From positions 10,736,001 to 10,800,000 of the forward strand of contig CM065386.1 in assembly GCA_033060915.1 (NCBI GenBank): a DNA stretch of 64,000 nt, written 5' to 3'. The position numbers were made by a program, and so were the translations under genes. Positions 46,105 through 58,230 of the stretch are shown piece after piece; position 1 is the stretch's first letter, and every line of letters starts with the position of its first letter. This DNA is from Euryodendron excelsum. Lineage: Eukaryota > Streptophyta > Magnoliopsida > Ericales > Pentaphylacaceae. The notes under the pieces are model-generated. The model saw only the letters and a list, made by a program, of their open reading frames with translations. It did no database searches and was not told the DNA's origin.

Positions 46105-46640
46105 TAGTTGAATAATGCCAAATTCTTATTCTCATAAGATCTGGACGAGAAAAAGGGTTTCATATTTGATCACATGTGGCCTATTCTAAAGGAAGCCGAG
46201 AAGTGGGTTGATGCCATTCCTAAACAATGACAACGAGTGGAGTATTCTGAAGGGTCTCAAACAACGACTCCTACAACCGAATCTCCAGAAATACCATTCT
46301 TTGTTAACTTGAGTTTGGATGATGAGCAAGTATCGGTTGAATTGCATACTGATTCTTTTAATTGCCCCACGAGAAGGAAGAAAGAAAAGACGAGAAAAAG
46401 GTTGGAAGTTAATAAGAGTCAACTCCTTGCCAAAATGTATGAGGGAAACAACAAAATCCTTGAGATATTCAAGAGAGGAGAAATGAAAAGAGATGAATGA
46501 TTTGCTCAAATGGTAAAGGACTTAGAGATGCATTATCAATTCATGAGGTTACAAGCTAAAAATGAATATTACAAATTATAACTTGAACGTGAAAAACAAG
46601 AGAAAGAAATTATGGAGAAAGACTGTGATTCAATAACTGA
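46105..46640 (+). pseudogene. Myb/NAM-associated Harbinger protein, C-terminal part
   Basis: Continuation of the protein begun at 21734. DEKKGFIFDHMWPILKEAEK is the usual F.F.H.W..L....KW block. An in-frame TGA at about 46228 interrupts it, followed by VEYSEGSQTTTPTTESPEIP, then the basic PTRRKKEKTRKRLE and a Lys/Glu-rich helix to a TGA at 46498. Coding-like sequence (MHYQFMRLQAKNEYYKL) continues in frame past that stop. This basic-then-helical tail is the NAM-associated C-terminal domain. With two stops here and a frameshift in the N-terminal part, the gene is dead. Confidence 0.65.
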
Positions 46641-47555
46641 CCCACTCGAGTGTAAATCTTTTCGAGAAAAAAATAGAAATTATTAGAAAAAGGACTCATG
46701 ATTTCCAAATAAGTGGATCATCTTCTAGCTTTAGTCATGATAATTGTAGTAGTTTTAGCCACCATGAAGCTGGGCATAGAGGAGCAGACTTGCCACTTTA
46801 TTAGTGTTTTTAATTTTAATTTTTCAACTCTCATTTTATGTGTTTTAATTAGTTCCTGATTGTATTTTAATTTTTGTTAAATGTATTTCATTAGTTTGCA
46901 ATGGGAGTTTTTTTTTTTTTTTAATTTTTAATGTAATTTAATTTACAATTTTATGAGTAGATCATTTAGTTAAAAAATATTAAATAATTTAATTTTAATT
47001 AAATAATTAGTAAATAATTACAATTTAAATCAAAACATGATAATAAATAATTACATTTTTAATAAAATGATAGCAGGATATGTAATTTTTGACTTTTTTT
47101 TTATTATATAAAAAAATAGTGATTTGAAGAATAAATAGTGAAATAAAAGTTAAATGGGTTAGAGTAATAATGTAAAAAAAGTAAAAATTATGAATTTTAA
47201 ATTTAAAAAAGTACTAAAATAAAGATAAATTTAAATTCTTTGAGTTAGAGATGCTCTTAGTCTTGATGCCGTAGTTTTTCGAAACAAGAGAAAAATTTAC
47301 TGAACAACAAAGTCAAAATTTTCTCTCCAAGGCCTTTGAAATGAATTGTTTATTTCCAATCATTCAAGTACTGAAATTTGAAAACTCAAGTCAAGAGAGA
47401 AAGAGAATGGCATGACTATGCCGCTACAACTGTCCCAATAACATAGATTTTATTATTTGTGAGATGTTTACATTTAAGGGTTTAAAAATTCTGAAGATAA
47501 GTATTTACACTGGATTAGACAAATTAGCTATCCTGTAAAGACTGCCGTTCATGAG

Positions 47556-47745
47556 ATGGCTTCTTGGGCCAAGAGGAATTCTTTCCCAGATTCCCTGTCA
47601 GCCAATGATCTTCCTTTTTCAGTTAAGAGGCCACTTAGGCAGAAAGGCACCAGGGAGGATGACCTTGCTCTGTTTTTTGTTTTCTTTTTCCCTGCTCTGT
47701 TTTTCTTTCCTCGTTTCTCTTTGTATTTAGTTCAGCAAAAAAAAT
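47556..47745 (+). mobile_element. 5'-truncated LINE-like retroposon
   Basis: A 190-bp insertion ending in an A-run (CAGCAAAAAAAA). It is flanked by a 16-bp target duplication, GACTGCCGTTCATGAG at 47540-47555 and GACTGCCTTCCATGAG at 47746-47761 (14 of 16 match). The pyrimidine-rich 3' end with TTTGTATTTAG before the A-tail is typical of plant L1-type LINEs. The duplicated spacer near 52628-52645 has a single GACTGCCGGTCATGA and no insertion. Confidence 0.8.
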
Positions 47746-48315
47746 GACTGCCTTCCATGAGTTTGGCACATTCGTGCCTTGATAGTGCACAAGGCTTCTG
47801 CCATGCAAGATGATGTACGTAGCCTTATTCACATGTAGAGAGACTGTTTTTGTATTTTGATACTATGACGTCCAAGTCACAATGAAACACTTGATTAATG
47901 AAGCACTGAACCAGGTAGATTCAAGAGTGTTAACCAGGCAAACGATTAAAATTGTTCTCTCCATATCCTTTTTTAAAATATTATTGACAATCTATAAATT
48001 TGTTCAATTCTAATATTGTCAGGTTTGAAGTTTGAACTGAGTTTTCAGAACAACCAATTTATTTGGTGGAATCAGTGATATAACTAGTTCTGTCTGTTTT
48101 ATTTTCATTCTATTCTGATTCTTTCATTCGCAAGTTTACACTATTTAAACTCATCATACTGCACTCTGGCGTTGCAGATTGTAGAAATAGACTCGAAATG
48201 TTACCCAAACGTACCCAAAGAGATGTGTCTTGTTCAAAAACTAAGCCAGAAAATATTAGGAGAACACACAAATTAACACTTAATCTTCTGCTTCAGTTCT
48301 TAATAAACCTTTCTA

Positions 48316-49806
48316 CTATTTGGTAGTCAAGGAGATGACCAGATTCGTATGGACGCCTTTGCCCATCGCCATGTAATCTTCTATCTTCCTGGTAAACCTT
48401 TTGAACAAATCTTCCATAATTGCATCTCCAAAGTGACTTGTGAGAATGGATTCTGTAAAGGCTCTAAAGTACATTGAAACATACTCGGCTCTAGCATTGT
48501 TGTCGAAAATGAGATTTTGATTATCGTTGTCAATGTTGGCATCCCAACTCAGGTGAAAGATTTCAAGTCGTAGGATTTTGAAGGAACCTTCCTTTTCAAT
48601 TATGCCCTTTACTTCTTCCGCAGAGGGTGATATATAAATGGGAGCATCAAATGAGTCCAATTTCCCTTCTTCGATTAATCCCTACATTCATCAAACAAAT
48701 CATGAAGCAAAGACACTAAGACATAGCAGATCAAACACCCAATATCATGAAGGAATGCAAAATGAGAGAGAGAGAGAGAGACCTCCATGACCATGTCATT
48801 TAGTGTTAAACCAAGTAACTCCCAGGGAGTGCAACGATCCTCGTCATTGTTTTTACCAAGAATGGTAATAACCAAACGCCCTCCAGGAATCATCTCTTCA
48901 GAGCGAGATGCTAGAAATGCAGTAAAATCTCTGTTAAATTGGTCCGAATATGCTTTGTGCACGCTGGGAGGGCTTGTGACTGCTATGTATATGTTGCCTT
49001 TGTTCAATGGTTTGCCCAAATCAAACCCTTTAGGAACCTGCTAAGAATGGATGCCATGATTTTCCATACAATCGTATGTGTATGTGGACTTCAATGGTAA
49101 TGACCAAATGGGTAACAAGAAATATTTCAACCCTAAACAGGTAATGACCAAATTTGTTCGGGTTCGGGCCATCATTTCCACCTAATGAGGACTTTTTATT
49201 ACAGAACTTTTATCATCACATCTGGATGCTTGTTTTGTTTTGTTTTTTTTTTTTTAATGACTTTTCTCTTGAACTTTCTTTAAAACATACGTACATGGTA
49301 TAGTACATTATGAGAGAAATGTTACTTATCACGGGTTATTTTGCAGCCTATACTCACCGCCGGATGTGGATTGACAATGTGGCATGCTGTGTTAGCAAAA
49401 ATAATTAGGTGGCATGTGATAAAATTAAAATGAAAATACAAAGAAAAACAGAACAAATCTTTCTCCGAATCTGTTGCCATTTTTTCTCTCTTGCAATAAT
49501 CTCTCCCTCTCTTCTCTGACTAATTAAACCCAACTCTTGGATTTTTATTCTGTTTTTGTTCACTTTAAAATATATAATTGTAGTCCTAATCATCTTTTAT
49601 ATCTGTAGAGTTTGGTTTTTTATTTGCAGTAGATTGTTCATAATTTTGAGTAGCTGTGCCCAGTTCTCGTTCTCATACATGCATTTAGAGCCTATTTGAA
49701 ACTTGAGGGAGGAGAGGGAAGGGAAGAAGGGAAATGAAAGAGAAAATGAAGAAATTTTTTTTTATTTATTTTCTGTTTAGTTTTGTGAAAAAAAAAAAAA
49801 AAAAAG

Positions 49807-49853
<47 letters not shown>

Positions 49854-50601
49854 TTAAAACTTCTTTTCCCTGTTTCCATCCTCTCATCATTTCGTCCTAT
49901 CACTTGAGGGAGGGGAGGGAATGAAAAGAAAAAATTTCAACCCTCCCTTTTTCTTTCCCTTTTTTGAGGAGAACAGTGGCTTAAACTGAAGTGATAAGAG
50001 GAAAGATGAACAGGATCGGTTTAAGGCTGACCTGAGATAAACCAGTGGAGACTGTAGGAGGAATGGACAAAGTGGATGGAATGGTCAGGGAAGAGCCTCC
50101 CATGGAAGGAGCCAGGCACTCCTGCAATGAAGCACTTGCCTCCACCTCTCTTTTCTTTCTCAACTCTCTCGTAGAAGCTCGGCAGTGACTTGAAGACCGT
50201 GTTGAAATCGCTCCCCGGAAGATCATTCAGGAACACTTGCAACACTGGTGGATTGCGATTCAACTGCTGGCTGGTTGAGTTGATGCTCTCTATAATCTCC
50301 CATGTCGGCAACAATGAGTTGGGTCCTGAAGAGCATCCCATATCCGTCACCTTCAAACACTCCGTCTCTGGGAAGCTGCTGCAATATAACTCTGCGATGC
50401 TCTCTCGTAGTATGGGCTTTACCTTCAACATCACCATTTTCTGAAAGAATTAAGACAAGATAGATCAAGCATGTTAATATGTGAAAAGTCCACTAGATAA
50501 GTCAGTAGATATATATATATATATACTTGAAGAAGTGAGTTGTTGGCATAGCTAGTGTCGCCTTCTCCACCATTCATGTGAAGAACTTTTTGTACTTCCA
50601 T
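48316..50601 (-). pseudogene. SABATH carboxyl methyltransferase, one frameshift (copy 3)
   Basis: Four exons: 50527-50601, 50032-50440, 48783-49037 and 48316-48681, with introns of 86, 994 and 101 bp. Apart from one base all exons are open and would give about 367 aa, normal for SABATH enzymes, which methylate carboxyl groups of small acids (salicylate, benzoate, jasmonate and similar) using S-adenosylmethionine. Motifs: YANNSLLQ (Gln25), [38 protein letters not shown], and GLIEEGKLDSFD at the start of exon 4. The one defect is an extra T in a T-run at the end of exon 2 (plus-strand A-run 50039-50041), turning HWLSQ into HWFISG and shifting exon 3 out of frame. As it is a homopolymer, an assembly error is possible; if so the gene is intact. 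No alternative splice site I tried restores the frame. Confidence 0.75.
49808..49848. repeat. (GA)n microsatellite
   Basis: About 20 GA units after an A-run, in intron 2 of SABATH copy 3. Confidence 0.95.
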
Positions 50602-52345
50602 GGCTAAAACAGTAACTACTGAGAGACTCCGCATTTCCTCATTCATAATCTGAATGTATTGAACTGTATTAATTACAGTGGTCCCATATGTGTCGCTCAA
50701 AAATGACAAAAGCGCAGTGACACAAGCACTAGTGTAATGATGTGAACTCCCAGTTATCAATCTCTCTTTGATTAATGAGTCTCCTACGCGTAAGACTTTT
50801 CAGAGACTTTTTATATTTTGGAAAGAAAGGGAAAGGCAGGGCCGGCTCTACAGTGCGCAAAGTTGACTAGAGTTTTTGGCTTTTGTATAGGACGTCAAGG
50901 TGTTCGAACCCTCTTTGATCTCCTTCCACTTTAACACTCTTTACAATTCCTTTCAATGTGCTCAAAACAAATAAGCAAAGTATTCCCTAATTTTAGAAAG
51001 TCCTAAATTTAAAAAAATTATATATTATGGTTGAGTTTTATACAATTTTAACATTTTTATTCTTAAGAAAAAGCTCTCGTCTAAGTTAAAAAAAAGGTCC
51101 ACAAGAGGAAAAAAAAAAACTCACTAAATGAGAAAAAATGCCCATAAAAAAACCTCAATTTAAATGAGAAAAAAGATCAATAAAAAAATAATAGAGAAAG
51201 CCTCAAGTCAAAGAGAAGTGGCTTCCTAAGAAAAGAAGAAAAGAGAAATGTCCCCATAAAAAAAGAGGGAAAAAAAAAATTCAAATCAACTGCACTAGTT
51301 AACTTGAATTTTTTTTTTTTTTTTACATACAACTCTTTTTCTCAAAAATATATAGATGTTCAGAAATTTAAACCCTCACAACACACACACACACGCACAC
51401 ACACACTCTCTCTCTCTTTCTCTCTCTTGTGCAAACATAAATTTTTAAAATAAAAAATAAATAAGTAAATCTTACAAATAACATTATCAACTGTCTTATT
51501 GAGGTAAATTTTTATTTTTGGTATGGATTGATATTTATTTGGTTTTTATCTTGTCATAATATATTCAATTTTTATTTGATTTTGTAAGTTATTTATATAT
51601 GTATGACATTATTTTATTTACCAAAGAATAATTTTTTGTTTTATTGCTTGAGATGTTAAATTGAACAAATTACTATGTTTTATTGATGGTGGGTTATCAA
51701 TGAGTAGCCACTAAGATAAAAATAGAAAAATATTTTTTTTTATTATGTTGATTACGTCAATTTTGATTTGGTAAATACAATGAAAATATTGTGCACAAAA
51801 ATTACAATGGAAATATTTGTGCATAATTTGCACATGTTGTTTGGGTCATATGTGACTCTGTGGTATACTACGAAATGAAAAAGATTTATTATCTAAACTT
51901 GAATATATTAATTAATACTTTTTCATCTCAAAAGGCTAGAAAAATAGATTTTAAATAAAATAATTTAAACCATTATTACATATGTGAAAAATAAAAAATT
52001 TAGGATTTAGGCTTCAAAATTATCTTGAGTAGGCTCTGAGGAAAGGTAGAGAGAGAAAAAAGCCAAGAAACATTATTTTCTCAATAGTTATTTTATTATT
52101 TATATATATATATATTTTTTAATTTAAAAAAAATAATTTTTCTATTTTTTTATTTTCTTTACAAAATTTAAAACAAAAATAAACCACTTTTCTTACACTT
52201 CCGTTCCGTTCTTTTCTATTTTCTTTTCACAAGTTCCAAACGGTCTCGTCACAAGAGTCAATGGGCCAAAAACCAAAACAAACGCAAATTGAATACATGA
52301 GGATTTTAACCAGTCGAAAGCTTTGATCCCATATTTTTTCGAAAC
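49960..52345. repeat. Segmental duplication copy B (insertion-free)
   Basis: Colinear with copy A (14000-16093, 20871-21265, then from 47260). It keeps the uninterrupted solo-LTR target at 51923-51927 and an uninterrupted equivalent of the Harbinger-like site near 52310-52340. Homology continues further upstream (for example 53580-53890 with 47780-48120) but is broken by indels and by about 900 bp of extra T/C-rich DNA at 52660-53560. Confidence 0.85.
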
Positions 52346-52659
52346 AAGAGAAAAATTTACTGAACAACAAAGTCAAAGTTTGCTCTCCAAAGCCTTTGAA
52401 ATGAATTGTTTATTTACAATCATTCAAGTACTGGCATTGGAAAAGTCAAGTAAAGAAAGAGAATGGCATGATTTGGAATTTAGTTCCAAGTCTTATGCCA
52501 CAACTGTCCCAATGACCTAAATTATGCTGCTTGTAACATTTTAAATTTAAGGGTTTAAAAATTCTGAAGATAAGTAGTTTAGTATTTAAGACTTGGATTA
52601 GACAAATAATGATGAGCTACCCCGTAAAGACTGCCGGTCATGAATTTGGCACATTCGTG

Positions 52660-53560
52660 TCTTAGGTTCATTTAATTACAACCTGTTTGAAATACCAGTT
52701 TTTCTTCCTTTTATTATTTGGTTTGTAATCTAGAGCGAAAGACAAAGAGTGAGAAGAAAAAAAAACAAGAAAAAGTTGTTTTAATTTCCTTCCCAGTTTC
52801 TTTTCGTTTTTTTTATTATTTCATTTTCAATAGTTACTGCATTATTTTTTTCATTTTTCCTTTGAATTTCAAATAAGAAAGCGATTTTCCTTCCACTTTC
52901 ATTTCTAGTTTATATTTGAAACTTGAGAAAAAAAAAAGGGAAAAAGGGAGAGATTAAAAATTTTCTTTCCTCTCGTTTGGTTCTTAACATAAGAGGAAAG
53001 AGAAGGAAGCAAAAGTGATTTATCTTTTATTTTTTTATTTTTTTTTTCGTTCTTAATAGTTACCATATATTCTATTTTCTTTCCCCTTTCTTTTGAGTCT
53101 CTAATAAGAACAAAGTTGTTTTTCTTCACTTTTTTTTCATTTCCTTTACAAACCAAATGGAGGAATTAAATCATTTTTCTCTAATTTCTTTCTCACTTCT
53201 TTCCTCTTCCTCTCTCTTTCCCTTTCACCAGTTATAAACAAGTTGTTCATTTTCTTTGCAAAACCAAACAAAGAAAATAAACCACTTTCCTTGCAATTCG
53301 TCTCTCACTTTCTTTTCCTTCCTTTTTCCCCTTTCCGTAGTTCCAAACAGGCTCATGTTAATGAAAAAGCTTCAATACAAATCATGACCTTGGCTTATCT
53401 GCTAAACCTACGAAATCAAAATAGTTTGCAATTTGATAGACCCTATTTATTTATTTATTTATTTTATAATTGAGGCAATTGCATTTTACTTTCAAAACAC
53501 ACACATACATATACAATAAACAAAAGAACTCAGTTAGAGTTTTAGTTAATGCTAAAGAAG
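52660..53560. other. T/C-rich spacer insertion, no gene
   Basis: Present upstream of copy 3 but absent from the copy A spacer. It is rich in TTTC runs, with MITE-like ends (CCTGTTTGAAAT near 52683 and the inverted CCAAACAGG near 53345), so it may be one or more diverged MITEs of the same kind as 55359-55581. The open frames are low in complexity. Confidence 0.4.
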
Positions 53561-55358
53561 GACATAGTGCACAAGGCTCTCGCTATGCAGAAGTAGGAAC
53601 CTAGGGTCAAATATATGTAACCTTATTCACTTTTGCGAATAGGCTAATTTTGCATTTCATACCCATGACGTCCAGCTTACAATAGAAGTTGATCAATGAA
53701 GCACAGTACCATATAGATTCAAGATTATCAACCATGCATACGATATAACATTGTTTCTTTTCATATCCCTTTTAAACTGTTCTTCACCATCTATAAATTT
53801 GATCAATGCTAATATCAGCATGTCTGAATTGATTTTTCAGAACAGGTAATTCTTTGGTGCATCATTGATCTAAGTAGTTTTTCTGTGTTTTTATTTTCAT
53901 TCGAATCCGCTTTTCATTACACAATCTGGAAGATTCTAGTTTGAACTGTTATAATTAACTGCATAGTGTTTGGCAATTGTTTTTAGGACAATACTATACA
54001 AACAATAAATTCATACAATTTTTTTATACATAATGATATGTCTAAATGAGAATTTTGCACTTACTAACAAAACACCCATTATGAAAATATTTAATTATAA
54101 TATTATCACTGTAACATCGTTTTAGTGTAAGATTCTCTACAAAACTTATGCAAGAATATCATTTTTCTTGTTTTTATTTAAGATTCTCTCGTTTCCAAGC
54201 TTACAAAAGTTAAACCTCATCTTATAGTACTGATGGCCGTGCACATTAATTGCAGAAACAGAGTTACCCAAATGTAGCCAAAAAAATATTGGTGTCTTAC
54301 TGAAAAACTAAAGGCTCCCCAGATGCCATCCTAGAAAATAGTAGGGGAGAACAAATACAAATTAACATATATTCTTCTAGTGCTTCAGTTCTTCACAAAC
54401 CTTTCTCCTATTTAGTAGTCAAGGAAATGACCAGATTAGTATGCACGCCTTTGCCCATAGCCATATAATCTGCTATCTTCCTTGTAAACCTTTTGAACAA
54501 GTCTTCAATAATTGCATCTCCAAAATGATTTGTCAGCATGGATTCTGCAAAGGTTTTGAAGTACATTGACACATACTCGGCTCTAGCATTGTTGTCAAAT
54601 ATGAGATTTTGGTTGCCATTCTCAATGTTTGCATCCCAACTCATTTGAAAGATTTCAAGTCGTAGGATTTTGAAGGAACTTTCCTTTTCAATTATGCGCT
54701 TTACTTCTTCCGCGGAACTTGATATATAAATGGGAACATCAAACGAGTCCAATTTCCCTTCTTCGGTTGATCCCTACATTCATCAAACAAATTTGTTACT
54801 ATAGATTAACGTGCACAAAAGCATGAAGGAAAGTGCAAAATATGAGAGAGAGAGAGAGAGAGAGAGAGACACCTCCATGATCATGTCATTAAGTGTTGTC
54901 CCAAGGAACTCCCAGGGAGTGCAACGATCCTGGACGTCGTCGTTTTGACCCATGATGGTAAGAAGTAAATGCCCTCCAGGAGTCATCTCTTCAGAGCGAG
55001 ATGCTAGAAATGCAGTAAAATCTCTGTTAAATTGGTCCGAGTATGCTTTATGCACGCTGGGAGGGCCTGTGGCTACTGTGTATATGCTGCCTTTGTTCAA
55101 TGGTTTGCCCAAATCAAGCCCCCTTTGTGAACCTGCTAAGAATGCATGTCATGATTTTTCTATACAATCGTATATTCGTGTGTGTCTATGGAGTTCAATG
55201 GTAATGCCCAAATCGGTAACAACCCCTTTGGGACCTACTAAGAATGGCATGCTTTTGTTTACAAGCCTGTACATGGATTTGCACGCTAGACATGCAACTC
55301 AAACCTTTTCTTTTTCTCTCCTATTTGGAATATGGTGGGGAGTGGTTTAAAACACTGC

Positions 55359-55581
55359 CAGCCTATTTAGAACTTGGGAAAAGGAAGAAAAAGAAAGGAA
55401 AAATTTTATTTTATTTTTTTTGCCTGTTTGATTTACCTATAGAGGGACAAGGAGGAAAAAGCAATGGAAAGGAAAAAAAAAAAAAAATCACTCTCTCTTT
55501 TTCTCTCTTCTTTCCTTCTACTTTCTTTGATTTTCTTTCTATTTCTCTTTTCCGTTTCTTCCTCAAGTTCTAAATAGACTG
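55359..55581. mobile_element. MITE in intron 2 of SABATH copy 4
   Basis: Terminal inverted repeats CAGCCTATTTAGAACTTG (left) and CAGTCTATTTAGAACTTG (right, inverted) enclose about 220 bp of purine- then pyrimidine-rich DNA. Similar single ends occur at about 49688 and 53345, so it is a family in this region. Confidence 0.75.
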
Positions 55582-56336
55582 TGAGTAATGCTATATAAAG
55601 ATATGAGATTTTACAGGTTGTATCTTAGCATTGCATGCCCCTAGGGTGTGGTCTTGTGGGTGTGCTGCGTTTTGTTTGAGAGGCGTGACAAAATCGAAGA
55701 TCCAAGCCATAGCTAAGGAGAAAATCTTTGACTTGGTGATTTTGTAGCATCACTCATCCGCGTGGAAACTAGGTGATTGCTACATGAGGAACTTTTTATG
55801 AAGAGAACACTGAATTAAACTGAAGTGATAGATCGAAAGATGAAAATGATCAGTTCACGGCTAACCTGAGATAACCAGTGGACACTGAAGGACGAATGGA
55901 CAAAGTGGAGAGAATCGTTAGGGAAGAGCGTCCCATGGAAAGAGCCAGGAACTCCTGCTATGAAGCACTTGCCTCCACCTGATCCCTTCTCTTTCTCAAC
56001 TCTTTCATAAAAGCTCGGCAGCGACTGGAAAACAGCGTCGAAATCGTTCCCTGGTAAATCATTCAGGAACACTTGCAACACAGGTGACTTGCGATTCAAG
56101 TGCTGACTAGTGAAGTTGATGCTCTCTATGATCTCCCACGTGGGCAACAAGGCGTTGGGTCCTGAAGAGCATCCCATGTCTGCCACTTTCAAATACTCCG
56201 TCTCTGGAAATTTGGTCCAATATGACTCTGCGATGGGCTCTTGTAGTATGGGCTTTACCTTCAACACCACCATTTTCTGAAATAATTAAGACAAGATCAT
56301 CAAGCAATTTAATGTAAAAAACCCACAAAACAAATG

Positions 56337-56339
<3 letters not shown>

Positions 56340-56384
<45 letters not shown>

Positions 56385-56398
56385 GAGAGAGAGAGATA
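56340..56398. repeat. (GA)n microsatellite at the intron 1 donor of copy 4
   Basis: About 27 GA units, interrupted once by GGG, starting directly next to the exon 1 donor of SABATH copy 4. Confidence 0.95.
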
Positions 56399-56479
56399 CT
56401 TGAAGAGGCGAGTTGTGGCATAGCTGGTGTCGCCTTCTCCAGCATTCATGCAAAGAACTCGTTGTACTTTCATGGTTGC

Positions 56480-57420
56480 TTTGTGTCGCACTGAGACACT
56501 AATTGGCACAACAGCTAAAATGAATCTTCTTCTGCTTCGATGATGCAAAGAAGTTGTTGTACTTCCGTGGTTTCTTTTTTTCGAGGCTTCAGAATAAAGA
56601 AGCCAGCCAAACTTTGCCGGCCTGCACATGGGTGTGGTATTGTTCTATGTACGTGCATACTTTTTTATTGGTTTTACCGAATGTACGCAGGCCGCATAGG
56701 CAAAATGAATCTCCAGGCCGGAACGGAGATTTTAGGCCACAATCGAAGTTGGAAAATGTGGCTCTCCATACAATTATAAACTTGTGATTATTAAAGAATT
56801 TTTTTTTTTCATCATGTAGTAAGAGTAAATAACAATTTCACAAACTAAATAGTTGAGAATAAGAACAACCGAATCCTTGTTTTTTCTCATTTTCTTTTTG
56901 TCTTTTATTGATTTTTGGTAAGCCCCACTAGTGTAGAACTGAAGAATGAGTCTCTTATTCGAAATTAGACCTTTTATTTAAAATTGGGCCTCTTATTAAA
57001 ACACCATTTAATTCTTTATTATGAGCTACCATATAACACCTCTAAACAATTAGGGTTTCATTTTTTGAGCTTTCGAGGAGGCCTAAAACCTGGGCTGAAC
57101 TTGCTTCAGCCCAGGGCCGGCTCTGGTCTCTGCTTCATCATGCAAAAAAGTTTTTTTACTTGCATGGCTTTTATCTGAGCCTGCCGGCCTGTGCACATTG
57201 GGTGTGAACTTGCTTTTATGTGCATGACTTTTATCTACGCCTGCCATTCTACGTCGCGATAGGCATTTTTATTTTTATCTTATAATTAAGAGCTATTATA
57301 TTTTGTTTTAACGTGAAAATCTCTCTCTCTCTCTCAATTACATTATTTTGTTATAAATTTTTTGATTATCTAATATTATCCTCTATATATTTGTGAGTGC
57401 AAATTATGTAATTACACAAC
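56480..57420. other. Spacer upstream of SABATH copy 4, no gene
   Basis: Contains a CTTTGCCGGCCTGCACATG-type stretch and a related one near 57180-57200, which look like fragments of the same diverged repeat. No reading frame or promoter can be supported. Confidence 0.4.
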
Positions 57421-57832
57421 CAGGGATGGAACTACATGGGGCCATGACCCCCTACTTTGATAAAATTTTATATAGTCCTCAATTAATTGTGAGTATTTTT
57501 TTTTTATAATAAGAGTATAGATATTTTGCGCCCCCTCCCCCCCTCTCTCTCTCTCTCTCTCCCCCCCCCCAAAAAAAAAAAAGTTTTAAGTTTTTTTTTT
57601 TGACCTTCTAAAATTCAAGAATTTTATCCTTAGCTCCAATAAAATTAAAAAAAATTTTAGCTTAAATTTCCAAAATTCAAGCATATTTGAGTTAGCCCCT
57701 CAACAAAATTTAAAACTTTTTACCTTTGACCTTCTAAAATTGAAGAAGTTTTATCTTAGCTACAAAATTTTTTACCTTAAACCTTCTATTGCCACCCGTT
57801 AATAAAATTTCTGGTTCGATCCTTGTACATAA
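57421..57832. repeat. Non-autonomous element, copy 1 of a local family
   Basis: Starts CAGGGATGGAACTACATGGG and ends near CTGGTTCGATCCTTG, so the ends are roughly inverted. The interior has repeated GACCTTCTAAAATTCAAG and CCTCAACAAAATT words. A second, shorter copy lies at 62453-62763. Confidence 0.6.
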
Positions 57833-57845
57833 CGTTGTGATATCT

Positions 57846-58007
57846 CAATGTAAATCAATTGATTCTCATTTGTCTTCGTACTTGCCAATGATATAAGAGA
57901 GGGACGTCTACAAGATCCAGAAATTACAATGTAAATCAACTGATTCTCATTGGTCTTCGTACTTGCCAATGATATAAGAGAGAGACGTCTACAAGATTCA
58001 AAAATTA
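57846..58007. repeat. 81-bp tandem duplication
   Basis: Two units starting CAATGTAAATCAA, with GTCTTCGTACTTGCCAATGA in the middle; they differ at about five positions. Confidence 0.9.
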
Positions 58008-58040
58008 TTTCCTCTTCTTAGAAGTTCACGTGGCTCTTCT

Positions 58041-58230
58041 TCAGTAGCGGACTCAGAATTTGTGTTGAGGGGGTGAAGGTAAATATTTTTAAATTTTTTG
58101 GAGAATAAGGTAAGATTTTTGGGAATTTGGAGGGCCAATAAACTATATTTGATCATAAATACTAAAAAATGTATAGGAGGTATAAAGAATTTCATTCATT
58201 TTTCTGGGAGGAGAGGGCATGGCCCCTGCC
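58041..58230. repeat. Fragment of a CAGTGGCGGA-type element
   Basis: CAGTAGCGGACTCAGAATTT at the left and GGCATGGCCCCTGCC at the right resemble the ends of the same type of element as 4531-5095. Confidence 0.4.

Larger units (their letters stand above)
21266..47256 (+). mobile_element. Harbinger-like DNA transposon, split by a retrotransposon
   Basis: The ends are inverted: AAGTACATCTCCAACCC on the left and the complement of AAGAGCATCTCTAACTC on the right. TTA lies at 21263-21265 and 47257-47259, consistent with the 3-bp TWA target of PIF/Harbinger elements. Removing the 24-kb retrotransposon leaves about 2.0 kb that encodes a Myb/NAM-associated protein, the usual second protein of Harbinger elements. 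I see no DDE transposase, so it is non-autonomous. The surrounding DNA is colinear with copy B near 52.3 kb, where no such element exists. Confidence 0.65.
54408..56473 (-). pseudogene. SABATH carboxyl methyltransferase pseudogene (copy 4)
   Basis: Exons 56400-56473, 55866-56276, 54873-55132 and 54408-54773. Exon 2 ([14 protein letters not shown] to HWLSQ) and exon 4 (to VISLTTK) are fully open. Two frameshifts break it. Exon 1 lacks one A near 56415, so SYANNS reads SYATTR and exon 1 is 74 instead of 75 bp. Exon 3 has two extra bases in its G-run near 55118-55124, just after VHKG. FPNDS replaces the usual FPDHS, SSFSVHW replaces SSYSLHW, and exon 4 starts GSTEEGKLD instead of GLIEEGKLD. With two separate indels this is more likely a pseudogene than an error. 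Confidence 0.82.

Noticed and set aside
47556..47747. Short ORF starting MASWAKRNSFPDSL
   Set aside because: It lies within the LINE-like fragment flanked by the 16-bp duplication, and the C-terminal part is translated low-complexity T-rich DNA.
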